From: Phallusia mammillata
Taxonomy: Eukaryota > Chordata > Ascidiacea > Phlebobranchia > Ascidiidae
DNA: 64,000 bases
Assembly (NCBI GenBank): GCA_003260075.1
Contig: QLIY01000299.1
Location: 101,050 to 165,049 of the forward strand
Direction of reading: 5' to 3'
Shown: in pieces, positions 47,929 through 61,812 of the stretch
How positions within the stretch are numbered: position 1 is the stretch's first letter
Layout of the letters: each line of letters begins with the position of its first letter
Made by a program: the position numbers and the translations under genes
Notes under the pieces: model-generated
The model's input: the letters and a program-made list of their open reading frames with translations, nothing else
Database searches by the model: none
Told to the model about the DNA's origin: nothing

Positions 47929-49053
47929 TATGAAATTTAAAAATAAAAACAATTTCTAAACTGCAAGTTTTATTCTAAAAGTAAAAACAGTATCACAATC
48001 CTGAATGACTCGCTGGTTTTTACATGTGTGGCAAACGACTGAAACTGCGTCATCACTTAAACTTTAAACCGACGAAAAGTTCTGTTTGTTCTGTTTCTTG
48101 CTGTACTTGTTTACAGCAGTGAAATGCAGCCGTTGCAAAAAGGTCTTTACTTCTTATTTTAACCGAGCGAGTCGTATTTTACATACTACTGCCGTTGTAC
48201 CTATACTAACACCACATCTTTCCTACAAGCCCTTTCCTAGCTGAAGATACAACAACAACATACAATTGCTTTGTTTCCTTGCCTTATATTGAACTGGTAT
48301 TTCCGCTGTTTGTACGCTGCAAAATAATGCAACCGACGTTAAAGATTAGCCCGACTCGTGACCGACAGAGTTCACTGTGACGTCACAATGCTACTGTCTG
48401 ATCGCATTTTCGAATTGATGCATTGTTTAAGGCGATTGTTGCGACCGCTTCAAAGGTTCAAACGGATATTGGAAATTATGTCTCGAAGTTCAACAACAAA
48501 TGTAACAAAATGAAACCATAAATGTCTTCTCTAGTTCTGCAAACACGCAAAGCCAAGTGCCCATTCTTGCCCTACGTGCCGGCGCCCCTGTCAAATGTAT
48601 GTAACTTAAACGAAGTCGTAAGAAACCTTGGGCGTAAGAAAGTAAAACCTTGACACATTGTAATAAAGCAAATCTTCTATCAAACATAGGCCTATTAAAA
48701 ACATACCAGTGTTGTTGGGTTAACTGGGGGGCGTTGCCCTACATTAGTGATGCTGAAACTGCGTGCCGCATTTTTTTTTAATTTTCAAAATTTTCTTCTG
48801 TTTCAAGTTCTCTTATGCTTAGTGCTTGATAACGAAAAGTAGATGTGGCAATGCTAGAAACTTGCTTGACCTTATTTCTGCTAAAATTGGTCTCAAATTT
48901 CACCACAAAACTGCAAATTGTTTTGTTTGTCGTATTTTTTTGTTTTTGGCCTGCTTTGTTTGTCCTAAGTGTATACTACAAAAGAACTCGTTTTTACATT
49001 GCGAGAAATAAAAACAAACACAAAAATATGTCACGCAAATTTATTAATATCAT
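47929..49053. other. Intergenic region upstream of Rab32/38
   Basis: No gene is supported. It should hold the Rab32/38 promoter at the left and the tail of the TLC-like gene at the right. Confidence 0.4.
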
Positions 49054-50106
49054 TTAAAATTCCATCCAGGTTCCACTCATTGTCCTGACAAGTTTCCACG
49101 AAAAATCTTTCCCAGGTTTTTGTGGTCCCCCAATTTTTGCGTTGAATGCAACACCAATCAATATCCATAAGGCAGTTCCAAGATGCAACAGTGCAATGGT
49201 CACATAAGCAGTGTCCCGAATCAAAATTTCTGCGTTAAGGATGTTTTTCAGGAGGTAAACTCCACAGAAACATCTTACAATAACGAAAGCAAGTGTGTGT
49301 ATGACTGCCAATTTGTGCTCTAGTCTAGTTTTGTGAAGATTTTCCGGTTTATAACCTTTTTCACGCCTCCATGCTGCTGCCCCAATAGCTGCTGCAGAGT
49401 CAGTTTGCACTAAATTATTACCTTTTTGACCTGAAGTCTTCTTATAGTTGGAAAGTTGTAATACTTGCAGTAGATTGCTGAAAACGAAAGGAATTTCGTG
49501 AGAAACAAAAGTGGCCGTCAGTAGCCAAGCTATGTCTGAATTCTTGCCCAGAAGGTGATGCGCAAGAGCTTTTCGGTGGGACTTGGTGGGCTTGTTCCAT
49601 GACGAAGTAGGGTGCAGGTCCATTAACATAGGAACAACGGCATTTCGCCAAACTGATATTTCATTTGACAGAGCTCTAACACTTAGTCCTATCAAGCACG
49701 TTGCAAGAATGCTGTGAAACAAATTCCTGGTGCTCGTGTTTGGTTTAGTATCACAAATGTTGTCATATCTTCCACGAACTTTATCTTGAAACTTCCAGTA
49801 GGTTTCATAGATCTGGTAACCTAGTGAACACAGGTAAAGATTTGCATGTGCTTCAACATCGTACTGTGATGATAGATGTAAAATTGCTGCCCAAACTGTC
49901 ACCAGCAAAGAGTGAGCGACAGACAAAATGATGCGAATCAAATGATTAATTCGAGAACTGCTGCTGCTAGTCAAGAGGTTGATTGTAAACGCCAAGAATT
50001 GATGAAGCAGTGCCCATCCAAGAACAGTCAGTACTGATTGAATTAAACATTGATGCACAAGACAAATTAGCAAAATCATTTTTTTCACATTTATGCATTT
50101 GTGCAA
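49054..50106 (-). CDS. Intronless multi-pass membrane protein with a TLC-like layout, 350 residues
   Basis: A single uninterrupted ORF runs from ATG 50106 to TAA 49054. About seven hydrophobic segments lie near residues 12-45, 58-80, 88-105, 129-147, 190-222, 268-290 and 300-322. Their order and small motifs resemble TLC-domain proteins of the TLCD4/TMEM56 kind: RIILSVAHSLLV, ANLYLCSLGYQIYETY, a His after the fourth start, a SHEIPFVFSN stretch where relatives have an ELSSPFVN motif, and a late VIHTLAFVIVRC. TLC proteins handle lipids or ceramide, but the strict His-His pair is not evident here, so activity is unknown. The lack of introns is unusual next to its multi-exon neighbours and may mean retroposition. 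AATAAA on the minus strand overlaps the region just after the stop (49045-49040). Confidence 0.6.
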   Translation of the reverse strand: MHKCINVKKMILLICLVHQCLIQSVLTVLGWALLHQFLAFTINLLTSSSSSRINHLIRIILSVAHSLLVTVWAAILHLSSQYDVEAHANLYLCSLGYQIYETYWKFQDKVRGRYDNICDTKPNTSTRNLFHSILATCLIGLSVRALSNEISVWRNAVVPMLMDLHPTSSWNKPTKSHRKALAHHLLGKNSDIAWLLTATFVSHEIPFVFSNLLQVLQLSNYKKTSGQKGNNLVQTDSAAAIGAAAWRREKGYKPENLHKTRLEHKLAVIHTLAFVIVRCFCGVYLLKNILNAEILIRDTAYVTIALLHLGTALWILIGVAFNAKIGGPQKPGKDFSWKLVRTMSGTWMEF

Positions 50107-51857
50107 GGAAAAAAAGGTAATTAAATTACAGCAATATTATAACTTGTTTACAAACAATGGGTTTTGGTTTGTAACAGTTGCCCATTGTTTGCGTAGTAAA
50201 CACTGTAGTAAGTGGTAAAATAAATGTTTTTTTCATGCTATACTTCAGTTGCTTGTCCCTTAACTTTGCATTTCCGTTGCAGGCTGTTTTTTCTTCGTAG
50301 CCTAAACCTTCCGGCAGTGAGGGATGTCACATAATGATGCATAAAAACGTTTTGTGATTCAACACCAATATTGATATGATTGAACAAAGGTTTTAATATT
50401 TTTCTTACGTTTAACCCTGTGTCACTTCCAACGAATTTAGACCAAAGTTATTTTAACGAACTTATACCACAAACAATTAGCTATTTATATTTATTTGTCA
50501 TATTTGTCTTTTTCGGGATAATTTACCCGTGGTTAAAAAATACTGCAAGAGGTTTCAAAGGAGTGTGACAGGAAAACAGCACGAACAACACAACAACAGA
50601 CGCCCAGCATACACGTGGTTGCCGCCTTGTATTTGCTCTTTCCCATTGTAATTTGAAAAAAGAATTCGCTCTTAAAGTAAGATAGACAGCAGGAGTGAGC
50701 AAAGCGCCTTAGGTCTCTTCTGTCTGTTGACACGAATTCCTAATGACGTAAATACACGGACATTGCCAAGGATATGAAAACACGGTTGCGTTAAGTTTGT
50801 TCTACTTCACATTAAACCCAATTCCATTTATGTCTATAGTGCACATTTCATACTGCTTATGTATGAAACGCACAACAAATGTAGGCTATGTGTTGAAATT
50901 AAAAGCGTATTACCAAAAGAAGAAAAGTTTACAGAATATAATTAGAACTTGTTCCTTTTCACCGGTTCAAACCGTGCTTGTACATATTCTAACAGCGCAG
51001 GTACAATGCGGCCAGTTAATGATGAAATGCTTGCAAAGTTTAGAGCTGATCACGCAGAGCGCGCGTGATACAAGTTTATTAGCGGTCAACGCGCGAACAC
51101 GCCCCCTTTTCCATCGCGAAAAACATGCATTTTTTCCTTTTTTAACGCGCGCTGCAGTACAAACGCCGAAAATGGTGGATGCAATTGAAAAAAATGTCTG
51201 CGCAGAATAAGAGAAATGCTAAAGTCGTGCTCTGTTGGCTGCGCAAAGAGCCGAAAACCACAGAAAATAAACATTCCAGAAAAAAAGAGAACCTCGGCGA
51301 AGTGGGAGACGCGCCCATGTGTGTGATTGGTCGATGCAAAAAGAGTGGGAGAAAAGAAAGAGACAAGTCGGTTTTGGCGAACGGATGGAGCTTGAGCTCG
51401 AAGCACGTAAACAACTTTGTCGAGCGGCATGGCCTGCGAACATAATAAGATAGCGTGGGTAACAATTTTTAGGGCTTAATCGCAAGCACATGGCCTCAAT
51501 TAAGCCGGGATTTGGAAGTAGCACTGTAAATCATTTAATTGAACTTGTTAAGTAAAGTAGTTGCAGGCTGTGCAACATAAAATGCAGTAAATCATGGTAG
51601 CAAACTAGTAATGGATTAGGTAAGCTGCACTTGCTGTTGAGGTAGTATCTCAACGTTTAGTATTTTTGTGCAACTTGCTGACTTCAAATGCTGTTTTTAG
51701 ATATTGTATGCTGACACAATAAATCAGAGTACTAAGCAGCCTGTTGTGAATTAAGAAGCCAGAAAATCGTCTCGACTTGCTTGAAATTAAACCGTGTTGA
51801 ACTGTAAGCAATTGCACCAAAGTTCATTTAAGTGCGTTCAGATGAACGAAAAGAAAA
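50107..51857. other. Intergenic region and probable HECA 5' region
   Basis: GC-richer patches with CG dinucleotides near 51050-51310 may be the HECA promoter or 5' UTR. The several overlapping ORFs there are on both strands, lack motifs and look like composition effects. Confidence 0.4.
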
Positions 51858-54800
51858 ATGCCGGGCAAAAGAAACCGAAAAGATAGCGAAAGGTCCACTA
51901 GCAGTTCTGGAGCAGCCAGTCTATCATCTGCACCAGATTTATCATCAAGTAGTGGTGAGTGTGTATGAATATTTGGCTTAGCCTAAATGCGATTGACCTA
52001 ATAGCATGTCTAGCCAATAATAGTCTACTGCTTAGTTTTTGCAACCTGTTTCAAGATTAGATTATGTTTATTTGCTAGTCATATTAAACTTTAATCAACT
52101 AAAACAACATTAAATTTGCTGCAAAAACTTGAATACAGTGTTTTATTTTATCTCTTTTGCATGTTTTAAAAAAGATCTCATGCAGATTTCAGTATTGTGT
52201 ATTAGTAAAGGACTATTTCAAAAAGTATTTTAGAAGTATTTGGCACTTTTGCTCTAAAAATTCCTGTTGTACATTGAAAAAATTTGATAAATGTAGGTGC
52301 TGCAAGTTCTAGTTCTGATTCAATTGATGGGGAAAGTGAAGAAATGTCTTTAAAAACTTGCTGCTTCCCATCTGGATGCCCACAAGGTGAAGATGCATTG
52401 ACCGAGGAAGCATTGGTACGTAAAAGAGTTCTTAAATTTGATTTGATGCAGTAAAAATAACCATGTAGTTTATGTAATATGATTTAATTTGGTTGTAATG
52501 GTTCTCTTGATTTGAGGGCACTAATAAATTATGTATACCTGCGTTCGTGCATATTTCATGTGTTTCTATTGATTTCATTTTCTAATTTTGCTAAGAAAAC
52601 AAATATAGGTAAACATGCTGTTTTAAAATAAATGGGTAGCAGACTTTTTTAGCTATTGCTCAAACCATCAAACTATGTTTTAACATTTTGCATTCAGTTT
52701 AACTTTACTACATGAATCAGGAAACTGAATTGTATTGTCATTTTAATGCAGGAAATAAGACTTGAGTATTCATTGGCTGCAGGGATACAGAGGGATTGAA
52801 TGATTGTTAAAACCTTGCTTTAGTACATTTAATACATACAGACCTTGAAATTTTATTTTGGCGTGACTTTAACGTTTGGTATGACTGTACAATTTTTTTA
52901 GATGGTGAAATTGATTTGCAATTATGATGGATGTACTTCAAGCCAATTTATGCATGTTGAATGCTTTACACATTGGGAGGAAGGAATACTCAGTTATCTT
53001 AGATCTCATGGTATGTTTATTGACAACAACAAAACTTTTACCAGACTAAACATTTATTGGCAAATAGAAAGAATAAGAACCTAGAAAATGTTCTGTCACG
53101 TTGTGCTATGAATCTGCAAGTAAAAGCAGATACATAATTCTGTCAATAACAACAAACAAATCGTATATTATACCAAAAAAGAAATAAACACGTTTCTGAC
53201 GAATTGTAAAGTTGCTATCATGGACGGAATAGTTTGTTTTTGTCCGCATTTCTAACCCTACATGGACTCATTTTGAGCTCTGCATTGAACCGCAGTCGAC
53301 CACGTGGTTTGTGACGTCACACAGCCGCCGCTTTCGCGTGAAAAACGTGATGCGCTGCACGAGTCCATCGAGATTGTTTTCTACCCGAGCTTACGTGTCA
53401 GGTTGCTCGTGGACATTCGATGAGGTCATTAATTCAGTGACGTCACCTTGATGGGTGTTGATTTCGAAACTAAGTGGTTAGAAACTTTTGTTTTTTGGCG
53501 TTGGCTGATAATTTTGAGTAATCAGCCGTTTGTGCAAATACACGTAGGGCGTAGTTTTATTGGTACTTGGCTCTTAAACAGGTTGTTTGCGACGAAAACA
53601 AACACAATTCAAGTTTGGGAACTCATTTTGCGATTGTCTGTGTGTTAAACTATAGGCTATATTCGGTGCTTGGTAATAATGGTTATGTTTTTTTTCACAT
53701 TTTCTCTTTTAAATTAAGAAGTTTCAAATTATGTTGAATAGATATTTGGTGCGACCAATTTAGTATTAAATGCAAGATTCCTGCCTTTTACTGGGTATTA
53801 AATTTTAAAAAATGTGGAAAACACGTTCTGATTTTTTGGATTAGCTGATAAAAGTGTGCGCAGCATTTTTCTTAAAGCCACATATTTCAAAAACTTCAAT
53901 ATCGTTAACCGATGCTAGTTTACACAAAAATGAGCTAAAACCTGATATCATCACGGATGTGGCTGTCGAACACAAAGTCCTGAGGTCAAAGGTTGTTCTT
54001 TTTGCCTGAAACAGCCGCAGTTCAACCCATTGCAGCAGCAGTATCGTTTCGTGTAATTTGCAACCGCATTGCATGTCAGTGCAAGCTGCGCACGTGTTTA
54101 CGCCGGCCGGCATTGCGCCCTCAATTTACCCCAGGCCGAGTCGACCTCAATTGACTCTTATGACGTCATCTATTGCCCGGCGAAAATTGGACCACCGGCG
54201 TTTCGTGATGAACTCATTTGATCTTTGCTTCGATCGATATCAGATGGTCAGTGTTGTTTTGCGCAGTACGAGCAATTGGGCTTGTTTTCTATATACATGC
54301 ACATGGTGTATTGTGTGTGCTAACTCAGCGCTTCTCAAACTGGGGTCCGCGGTCCTTAAGGGGTCCAGTGACATTGTCCTTTAACAATTGCTGCATTTGT
54401 TTTAAATACAGTAAACCTTGGTTCATCCGGACCCGTTTCGACTAAAATATTGTCCGGGTCAGGCAAAGATCCGGAATAACCGATGTCGATTAGTTCAAGT
54501 TCTACCACATTATAAATCATTTGTCGAGTTTTGTCCGAATTTGACGAAGATCGGGATTACATGAATCCGTTTGACCGAGGTTTGCTGTATTTGAAAAATA
54601 TATTGCAAACGCTCATTTTCAGAGATATGCAAAACTATGTCTGCAACCACACAGTCAACGCAGGTCGTTACAGTTCTGTGGTTTATGTAGCGCAGCACTT
54701 AGGTTAAATGGTTTCAGCAGGAGGGTGAACGCTTGTCACCTTATGAACGTACATAAGCTCACACGTGTTCACTTGCTTACATACATCCAGTTTATAAGGG

Positions 54801-57800
54801 GTCGTATTATATTGACACGTTAGCAATGTTTGATGAAGTCTGGTTATGTCAAAATGCTGTTTGTTTTGCGTCTTGTGACAAAACCTCGCCCAGTCAGGTA
54901 TTGAACGACACTTTTGAACGTCTTTTATCACATTGGTTTGTTGTAAAAACAGGTCTTGATAAAAAAGGGCGGTTACCACATTTTGCGCATATAATGTTAT
55001 GTATTCAATATTGTATTGTGTAACTTTAGGTTTCAATTCCCTCTGGTGTACGCATAGTCTACTCCAGTGTACACTGTTGCTTTGCAAGCAATATGTTGAT
55101 TCGAATAGCATTCTATACAGCACCTGTCCTAAATCACTGGTTTAACACAATGGGCGTAAATTGCATTTGCATCTTCAATCAATTTTGTTTGGTATTCCGC
55201 AAGATAATTTTAAAGCAAACTATGTCCTGTGGCTCACAAAAGGATAAAAAAACACTGGTCTACTCATAGCCATGTAATAATCGCTTTAACGCATTGCATA
55301 TTTAGCGTCTTATTGTGACGTCACAATGTATATTATTTTGCAGGTCGAGCGCGCAGTTGGTCTGAGAAGCAACGTCGCCAAAACTTATGGACAAAACGTG
55401 GGTACGACCTTGCCTATAGAGCGTGCATGTGCAAATGCAAGCATGGACATCTACGCAAAGATCTTGACTGGATTCCACAACCAAGCACAAGTACGCTTTC
55501 ATAAAGCCTTTTGTGCTAGTTACTTAAGTTGTATCGAAAAAAATAATAGGAATAAACAGTACATTAGTAAAGAAAAGTGGGGAGAAGGATTTGGATATTT
55601 TCCCGCAGCCAAGCGGTCCTTGTAAGACTGTAGTACTCAACCAGGGTTTATGGGGCACCCCCTAAGGATATCTGGGGTGTTTTCAAGGGGTCAATGAAGG
55701 CAAAAATGTTACAAGTTTCCAAAGTAGGCTTTAGGTATACTTTAGGTAGTGGTCCTTAACCATAATAAATTTACACAAGGGGTCTGGTGCTACCAAAACA
55801 GTTTGGAACCACTGCAGTAAGAGAATGGAATTACAACAAAGTTGGTTACATGGCAAAACTAGAACTTTAAATGCAGGCTAAAACATTATATTATAGTTGT
55901 CCACAAATTCCTTAAAACAGCTTTACGTGTTTTGGGCTTGTTAAGTGTTGCACGATTATTACGCAGTTTTGTTGTTATGCCGTAAGCTTGAAAAGTCACA
56001 GAACAACTGGTTTAGAGCATGGCCTGCAAGTCTTTTGGTATTAAAAGTGTATAGAATAACACGCCTTAGGCAAAACCACACTTGTTGACCATTCAGTACT
56101 CAAAAAAAGAAAATCACTTCTCTTTGAATACAAACAATACCTAGTAAGCAACTAGCTCAGTCGTGGGAAGATTTATTCCCAACTAGGTTAAATTTCGCAG
56201 CTAGCAAGTATCGAATGTTGATAACAATGTAAACGTAAACTGTGCCTTACGTCACAACGCATCATTGTCTCTAGTTTGTGTATTCGCAAAACTCATGCCC
56301 TGATCGTGTTTCTGAAATCCGTTGTTACTTAACAATACCACCTTGATTGTCTTTGAAGCTTGGTTTTACCTTAAGCCAAGCGTCCAATTTTGCAAAAAGT
56401 CTCAGTTTTAAGTTCTAACACAGCTAGGCAAACGCTTGTACGCCTTAAAATGATTAAAACTATACATAATTTTGTTGACTGGCCTGTAACAAATACGCAA
56501 AGTTTTCAGTGAATGTAATTTAATAACCCCCCCCCCCGCATGTCTCGGGGCGCATTTATGCGCCCCCCGCAGTTAAAGGGTTAATACTATTAGTCGATTT
56601 TAGTTATGGTGTAGTTTGTAAGATGGTGTGGTCTCTTATAAGGCTGTAAGCACTCGTTGTATGTGTAGCGCTACTGTTACTGCGCCTAACGCCCAGGACG
56701 CTGCTCTAACGGCTGCTAGCCGGTAAAACCAATAAATAGACTTAAGTTTTAACACTATTGCAACCCGGTAACGAATAAACAATCTGGCCTTTGTTCTTGT
56801 TGTAAAAGCGGACTAATACGCACGGATTTAGAAAACACAACGGGCTAAACTACACTTAAAAGCAATATAAAAAAGAGACAAACCGGTACCAAAAGTTATC
56901 GCAAGCAAATCAGCACGTTAAGGCCGACCAATTCCAAGTCTTCCGGATCGCAGTTTTCACCGCCCTCGCGTTGGGGAGGAAAAACACCAGCGGTTATTCG
57001 AAAGGCTAATTGAGAAGAGTCTCAAGGGTGTTTATAATTAGGGCAACGCGCTGGAATGCCAAGGCAGCGCGATGGGTTGCATTCGAACCGAATAAGATAA
57101 ACAATAAAATAAAAGACTGTTATAACTAAGTAAAACAAAACCAAAGGTGAAACAAAAACAAAGAAGATTCATAACATACAGTGACGTAACAACAAACCAA
57201 CGTAGTCCCGGTACAGAAAACAAATGAACGAATATAATGTTATTCGCAACATATCGGAAAATGAATAGCGTGTGACCATATATGTTGACGAACCAACAAA
57301 TCAAAACGGTAACCAAACTGGACAATAAACCAATCAATAATATTATGAAAAACGAACAACAGAAAGTGACAAAACAATAAACGAAACGAGTGGCAAAACA
57401 GTGCAATGAATGAATTAGTAATATTATTCGTATAACATATGCTTTAAATTTGTGTTGGTAAAAGATTCGGTTTCGGTCGAAACTGAATCTTTGTAAAAAT
57501 GTCCGAATTCGGCAAACCGAATATTCGGGTACACATCTACTTTCAAGTACTTCTTGGTATTAATTTTTACATTTACGAAAGACTCTATTTGAACAAGACG
57601 GAAACTGCCTAAATAGGCGAAATTAATATTTTTGTGTTAAGAATAAAGCATTGCAATAACGCTGAGCGCCTGCCACTGTTTTTGAGTATATTTTGTACAC
57701 AAAACCTAACGGAAATTTGCGCCTGTAATAAGAATGATGTGTTGCATACCACTTTGTTCCACACGCATCAGATGTTTTGCGAGAAGTGTAAGGTCGTAAA

Positions 57801-60800
57801 AAAACAACCTGTTACATTCTTAAACCCCATATACTCCCAGCGTTATAATACTATTTCAGTTTTTCAAATGTTAGTTTAAAAATTCTGATAATTTAAACTC
57901 GATTTTCAACATGGCATTACGTATCTCGGCCGCGTCAGTCATGCAGCGTTGACATCACCTTGGTTTCGTGCAACCTGATCAACCTCCGTCAGTTTCCTGT
58001 CTTTTATTCGCAAGCGCAAGGAGGGCACTTGACGTAATTTATTAATAGCAGAACCGCATCAGGTATTATTTGAATATCGGAGCAAGATCTATCCAATAAG
58101 CGCCCACGTGTTTACATGGAGTCGTGACAAATGTAGGGGCGACGGCGGGAACCCACCGATTCGGGACAGAAACATTTCTTTTTAACGGTGTGAAAATGTA
58201 CCTACTCCTTAACCATGTTTCTTTCACATTCTTTCCCTGACACCTTGGAATATAAATAAGGGTCAACAATGTTCATTTGCCCACACTGGTGACCAACTAT
58301 AGGTCGGTATAGCATTGATGAGGAATGCGTTTAAATCGTATGCGATATGCGTTTAGCTTTTCGAACTGGTGCAAATATTGCTAATGTTACGCAGGTGCAA
58401 ATCCCGGCTTGTGTAGTTTCTAATGAGTGCAAGATTTACGCTTTGCATTTGTCGTAAAATATATGGTCAGTGTAAGAGTTGTTTCGTGTTTGTACAAATC
58501 TATCGACGATTAAAATCACCGAACATTGGCCGCCACGTCATTGATCTACTATTGTTTATTTAATAGAGGAAATTTTGGTTAATGAAGTGTATTGTGCGAT
58601 TTGGTATTATTATAGAACCTCGATATTTTTAACTTTCTAAATAAATTGTTATCACGTTGGCCGCATTCACTTATTTTAGCCCTCTCACTATATACTCTCA
58701 TCTTGGTTGGCGGTGGTTTCGCCAAGATTGTTGGTCTGTTCCTTTAATGGTGCGTTGATATTTTCAGTATTAACTGATTTGCGAAGATTCATTTGCTTAT
58801 TGCGTGATTCCGAAACTGGAGAATAAAATATGGACTTTTTGAAAATCGTCTTCGTTCTTTTCCTGATATTTGCTGTCACCACCAGTTATAGAAGAAATCG
58901 ACGCCACGGTACGTATATATGTTTTCTTGTGTTTTTTTTAAAGGAGATACTCTGTGAAAGTGTTTTGACCGCGAGGACATACTATCGTTGACATTTTTGT
59001 TGACCGCGTTAACACCATACTTTTTTTGCCAACGTTTATTTTTCCTTAAATCACTTTACTAGTGCAGAGTTTGCGAATCGGATCGGACTTTTTCTACGAG
59101 GTTTAAGCTTGAGTTTAAATAAAATCGGCTTGATTTGGATTTGATTTTACACTCGGCATTAGTCGCATTTTGCCAACTTTTTGGCCTGATACAAGTTTTT
59201 AAATCATACTGGCTGTAGTGTGTTTAAGTAGTTTAAGCTCATATAACATATGCGAATTGAAACAGTTCATCTTTTTCTTTTCTTTAGGGAACCAAAAACA
59301 GCACGCGAACAATCAGGAGGTAAGTTTTGCGCATGCGTATGTATGTTGACCTTATAATAATAAAATAATTTTTAAAAAATCGTCCGTTTGTAACAGGGGA
59401 AGAACGCTTGTTTTACTTATATTACTTGAGTTCTTATTTTTGTTTGAAGCAAAACGAAATCATTTTTGTTACAGATTCGGGTTGAATATGACGGGCAGGC
59501 TTTGACCAAGAAGTTTTATTCGTAAGTTTGCTGTGACATTTTAAAGTAGCCTCGAGAATTTTTGAATTAATGTTACAAAGTTGTAAGTCGGGCCGCGCTT
59601 TTCGGGTCGGTTTTGGGCTTTGGTTTCTGTAACAAACATGCTTAATTCGGGCCTGACTTCACGTTCTCTGTCCGTAATTTTTGTACATAATAATCACCGG
59701 GCTAAATATAGCTAGTTATACTGGATGCATATAACCTAATGAGCAACAGTCCTAAAACGTATTGTTTAAAGCGTTTGTTCATTGTGTATGTCTACTTTAT
59801 TATAGGCATGTTGATGAAATTTTCGGTCCTAAACGGGCTTGTCCAAAACTATATTCGGCTTCGGGCTTATATTTTCGGGTTAGGGCTCAATTTTCGGGCC
59901 CGCTTACAAATCTGTATTGGCCGCTTGTTGCAGTTATGTCAGATCTCAACACAATAAATTTTTTAATTTTTATTCACTAGATGTAGCATCATAACTTCGG
60001 AAGGCAAAAACTGGCTAAAGTGTGAACCTGTTGAATGTTCTAACAGCCTTTACGATTGACGAGATACCATGCTGAGATTTTTATAGGAAATGAATGTCTT
60101 CACTTTAATTATAAACATTACTGCCAAAGTACTGGTGTAGAATACATCCTGTAGACGTTTCAAAAATCTCTGTTTTCATCATCAGTACAGGTTGACTCCA
60201 CTTATATACAGATTCCTTTATTAACAATGTAGTAATAGTCTAAAGAGTAGTATTTGATTGTAATCGTCGTTTTATGTGTGTTCTTTTTCTGGCGCTTGAA
60301 ACTATCCGATAGGGTTTCTTTCGGTGGTTTCTTTTCGTGTCGAACCCCACCCTCTTTCCCTAACATGGGTAGTCGGTTTATAGAGCCCCTCGAATTTACC
60401 AACACACGTCAACCTCACTTTCTTGTGAGCCCCAGTAACATAAGGCTTTATAATAGGGTGTAGCTGCATCGCGTTGTATCATTATTCACCAAGTGTCATC
60501 TATAACGTTTTACGTTGCGTAGCTATTTCCGACTTATTGATTGTTTTTGTGCTATTGTGTTTCTGTGATTTCGTTAACCAAGAGAAATAAACTTAATTTG
60601 AAACATGTAAACTACTGTACATTTGTATCGTATGTGAAGTTCAATTATCGAATTGTGGTATTTTTACTCTTCAATCATCCGACTAAGTATAACCGGCACA
60701 TGAGCGGAGCGTGTAAATGTGTATTGTGTGAAAATAATGGTAGATAAAACCAAAACACCAAAAACTAGCGGCACTGGAGTCCGGTTCACTTTAGGTAAAT

Positions 60801-61735
60801 ATAGCTAGTTATACTGGATGTTTGCAAACATGACGAACAGGACAAAATCAAAACCAATCCCCCCCCCCCCCAGTGATGCAGAATCCTTGCTGAACGCCAA
60901 GAAGAAAAATCGCAAGAAGCACAAAGATCTACCAGCTTTGGGAGCAGCCAAGTTTGCAAACATGACGAACAGGACAAAATCAAAACCAATCCCGGACAAG
61001 TAAGAAACCCCTAACTTCTATCCAAAAGTAAAAACTAACACATAGCACTTATTGTGGAAAGCCAACAGTTTTTGGCTTCTTGTAAATGCTTTTTCAATTT
61101 ATTTTATGTGCAATGAGCAAAAAAACAAAATAATAGGTTTAACTTTTTTCCCTTTTTACAGCAAAGACGCCCGAATGCGCCACAACTCTACCAGCTCAGC
61201 AGTTTCAGTGGACCAGGGTTACAGCAGCGCTTCACCCAGCACAACAGAAATCAGCCCATACTTATTTTCTCCCCCTGCCGCACACCACTCTCGCTCAATG
61301 TTCAGTTTCCACGCGTCACAAATGCCCCTTAATCGAGCCCCTAACGGTTTTCACGCCCCCTCAACTTCACCACTACCCGAAATCCCAGATGAAATGGTGC
61401 TCCCTTCACCCACATCGCCTGAAACTTCCCCACCGGGGGCTTTTTCGCCCCCTTTGTCCCCCGATATGCCTTCGTGTAGCTACCGCGACATTGATATGAA
61501 CGAAATTCAACGAGTGTTTCCGAAAGCTGCCGAAAACAGCCGACCCTGCACCGAGAGCGACATCCAAGCTATGACGCAGCTTATAGATAACCTGTGGCGA
61601 TGTGGAAAGCAACCGACCAATCAGAGAGCAGATGCAAATGCCACGCCCACTCCGGCTATACCTATAACACAGAATCGCGATTATTTCCAACGTTACGCCT
61701 CCAACCAACAACTGAGCGACCCCCACTTCCGTTAC

Positions 61736-61812
<77 letters not shown>

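Noticed and set aside
50380-50568. 62-codon frame with one membrane helix
   Set aside because: It does not begin with ATG, and the nearest ATG is out of frame and stops at once.
57038-57406. 122-codon hydrophobic ORF on the minus strand
   Set aside because: It has no family motif, splice context or conserved pattern. Its composition follows from an A-rich plus strand. It could be revisited if transcripts exist.
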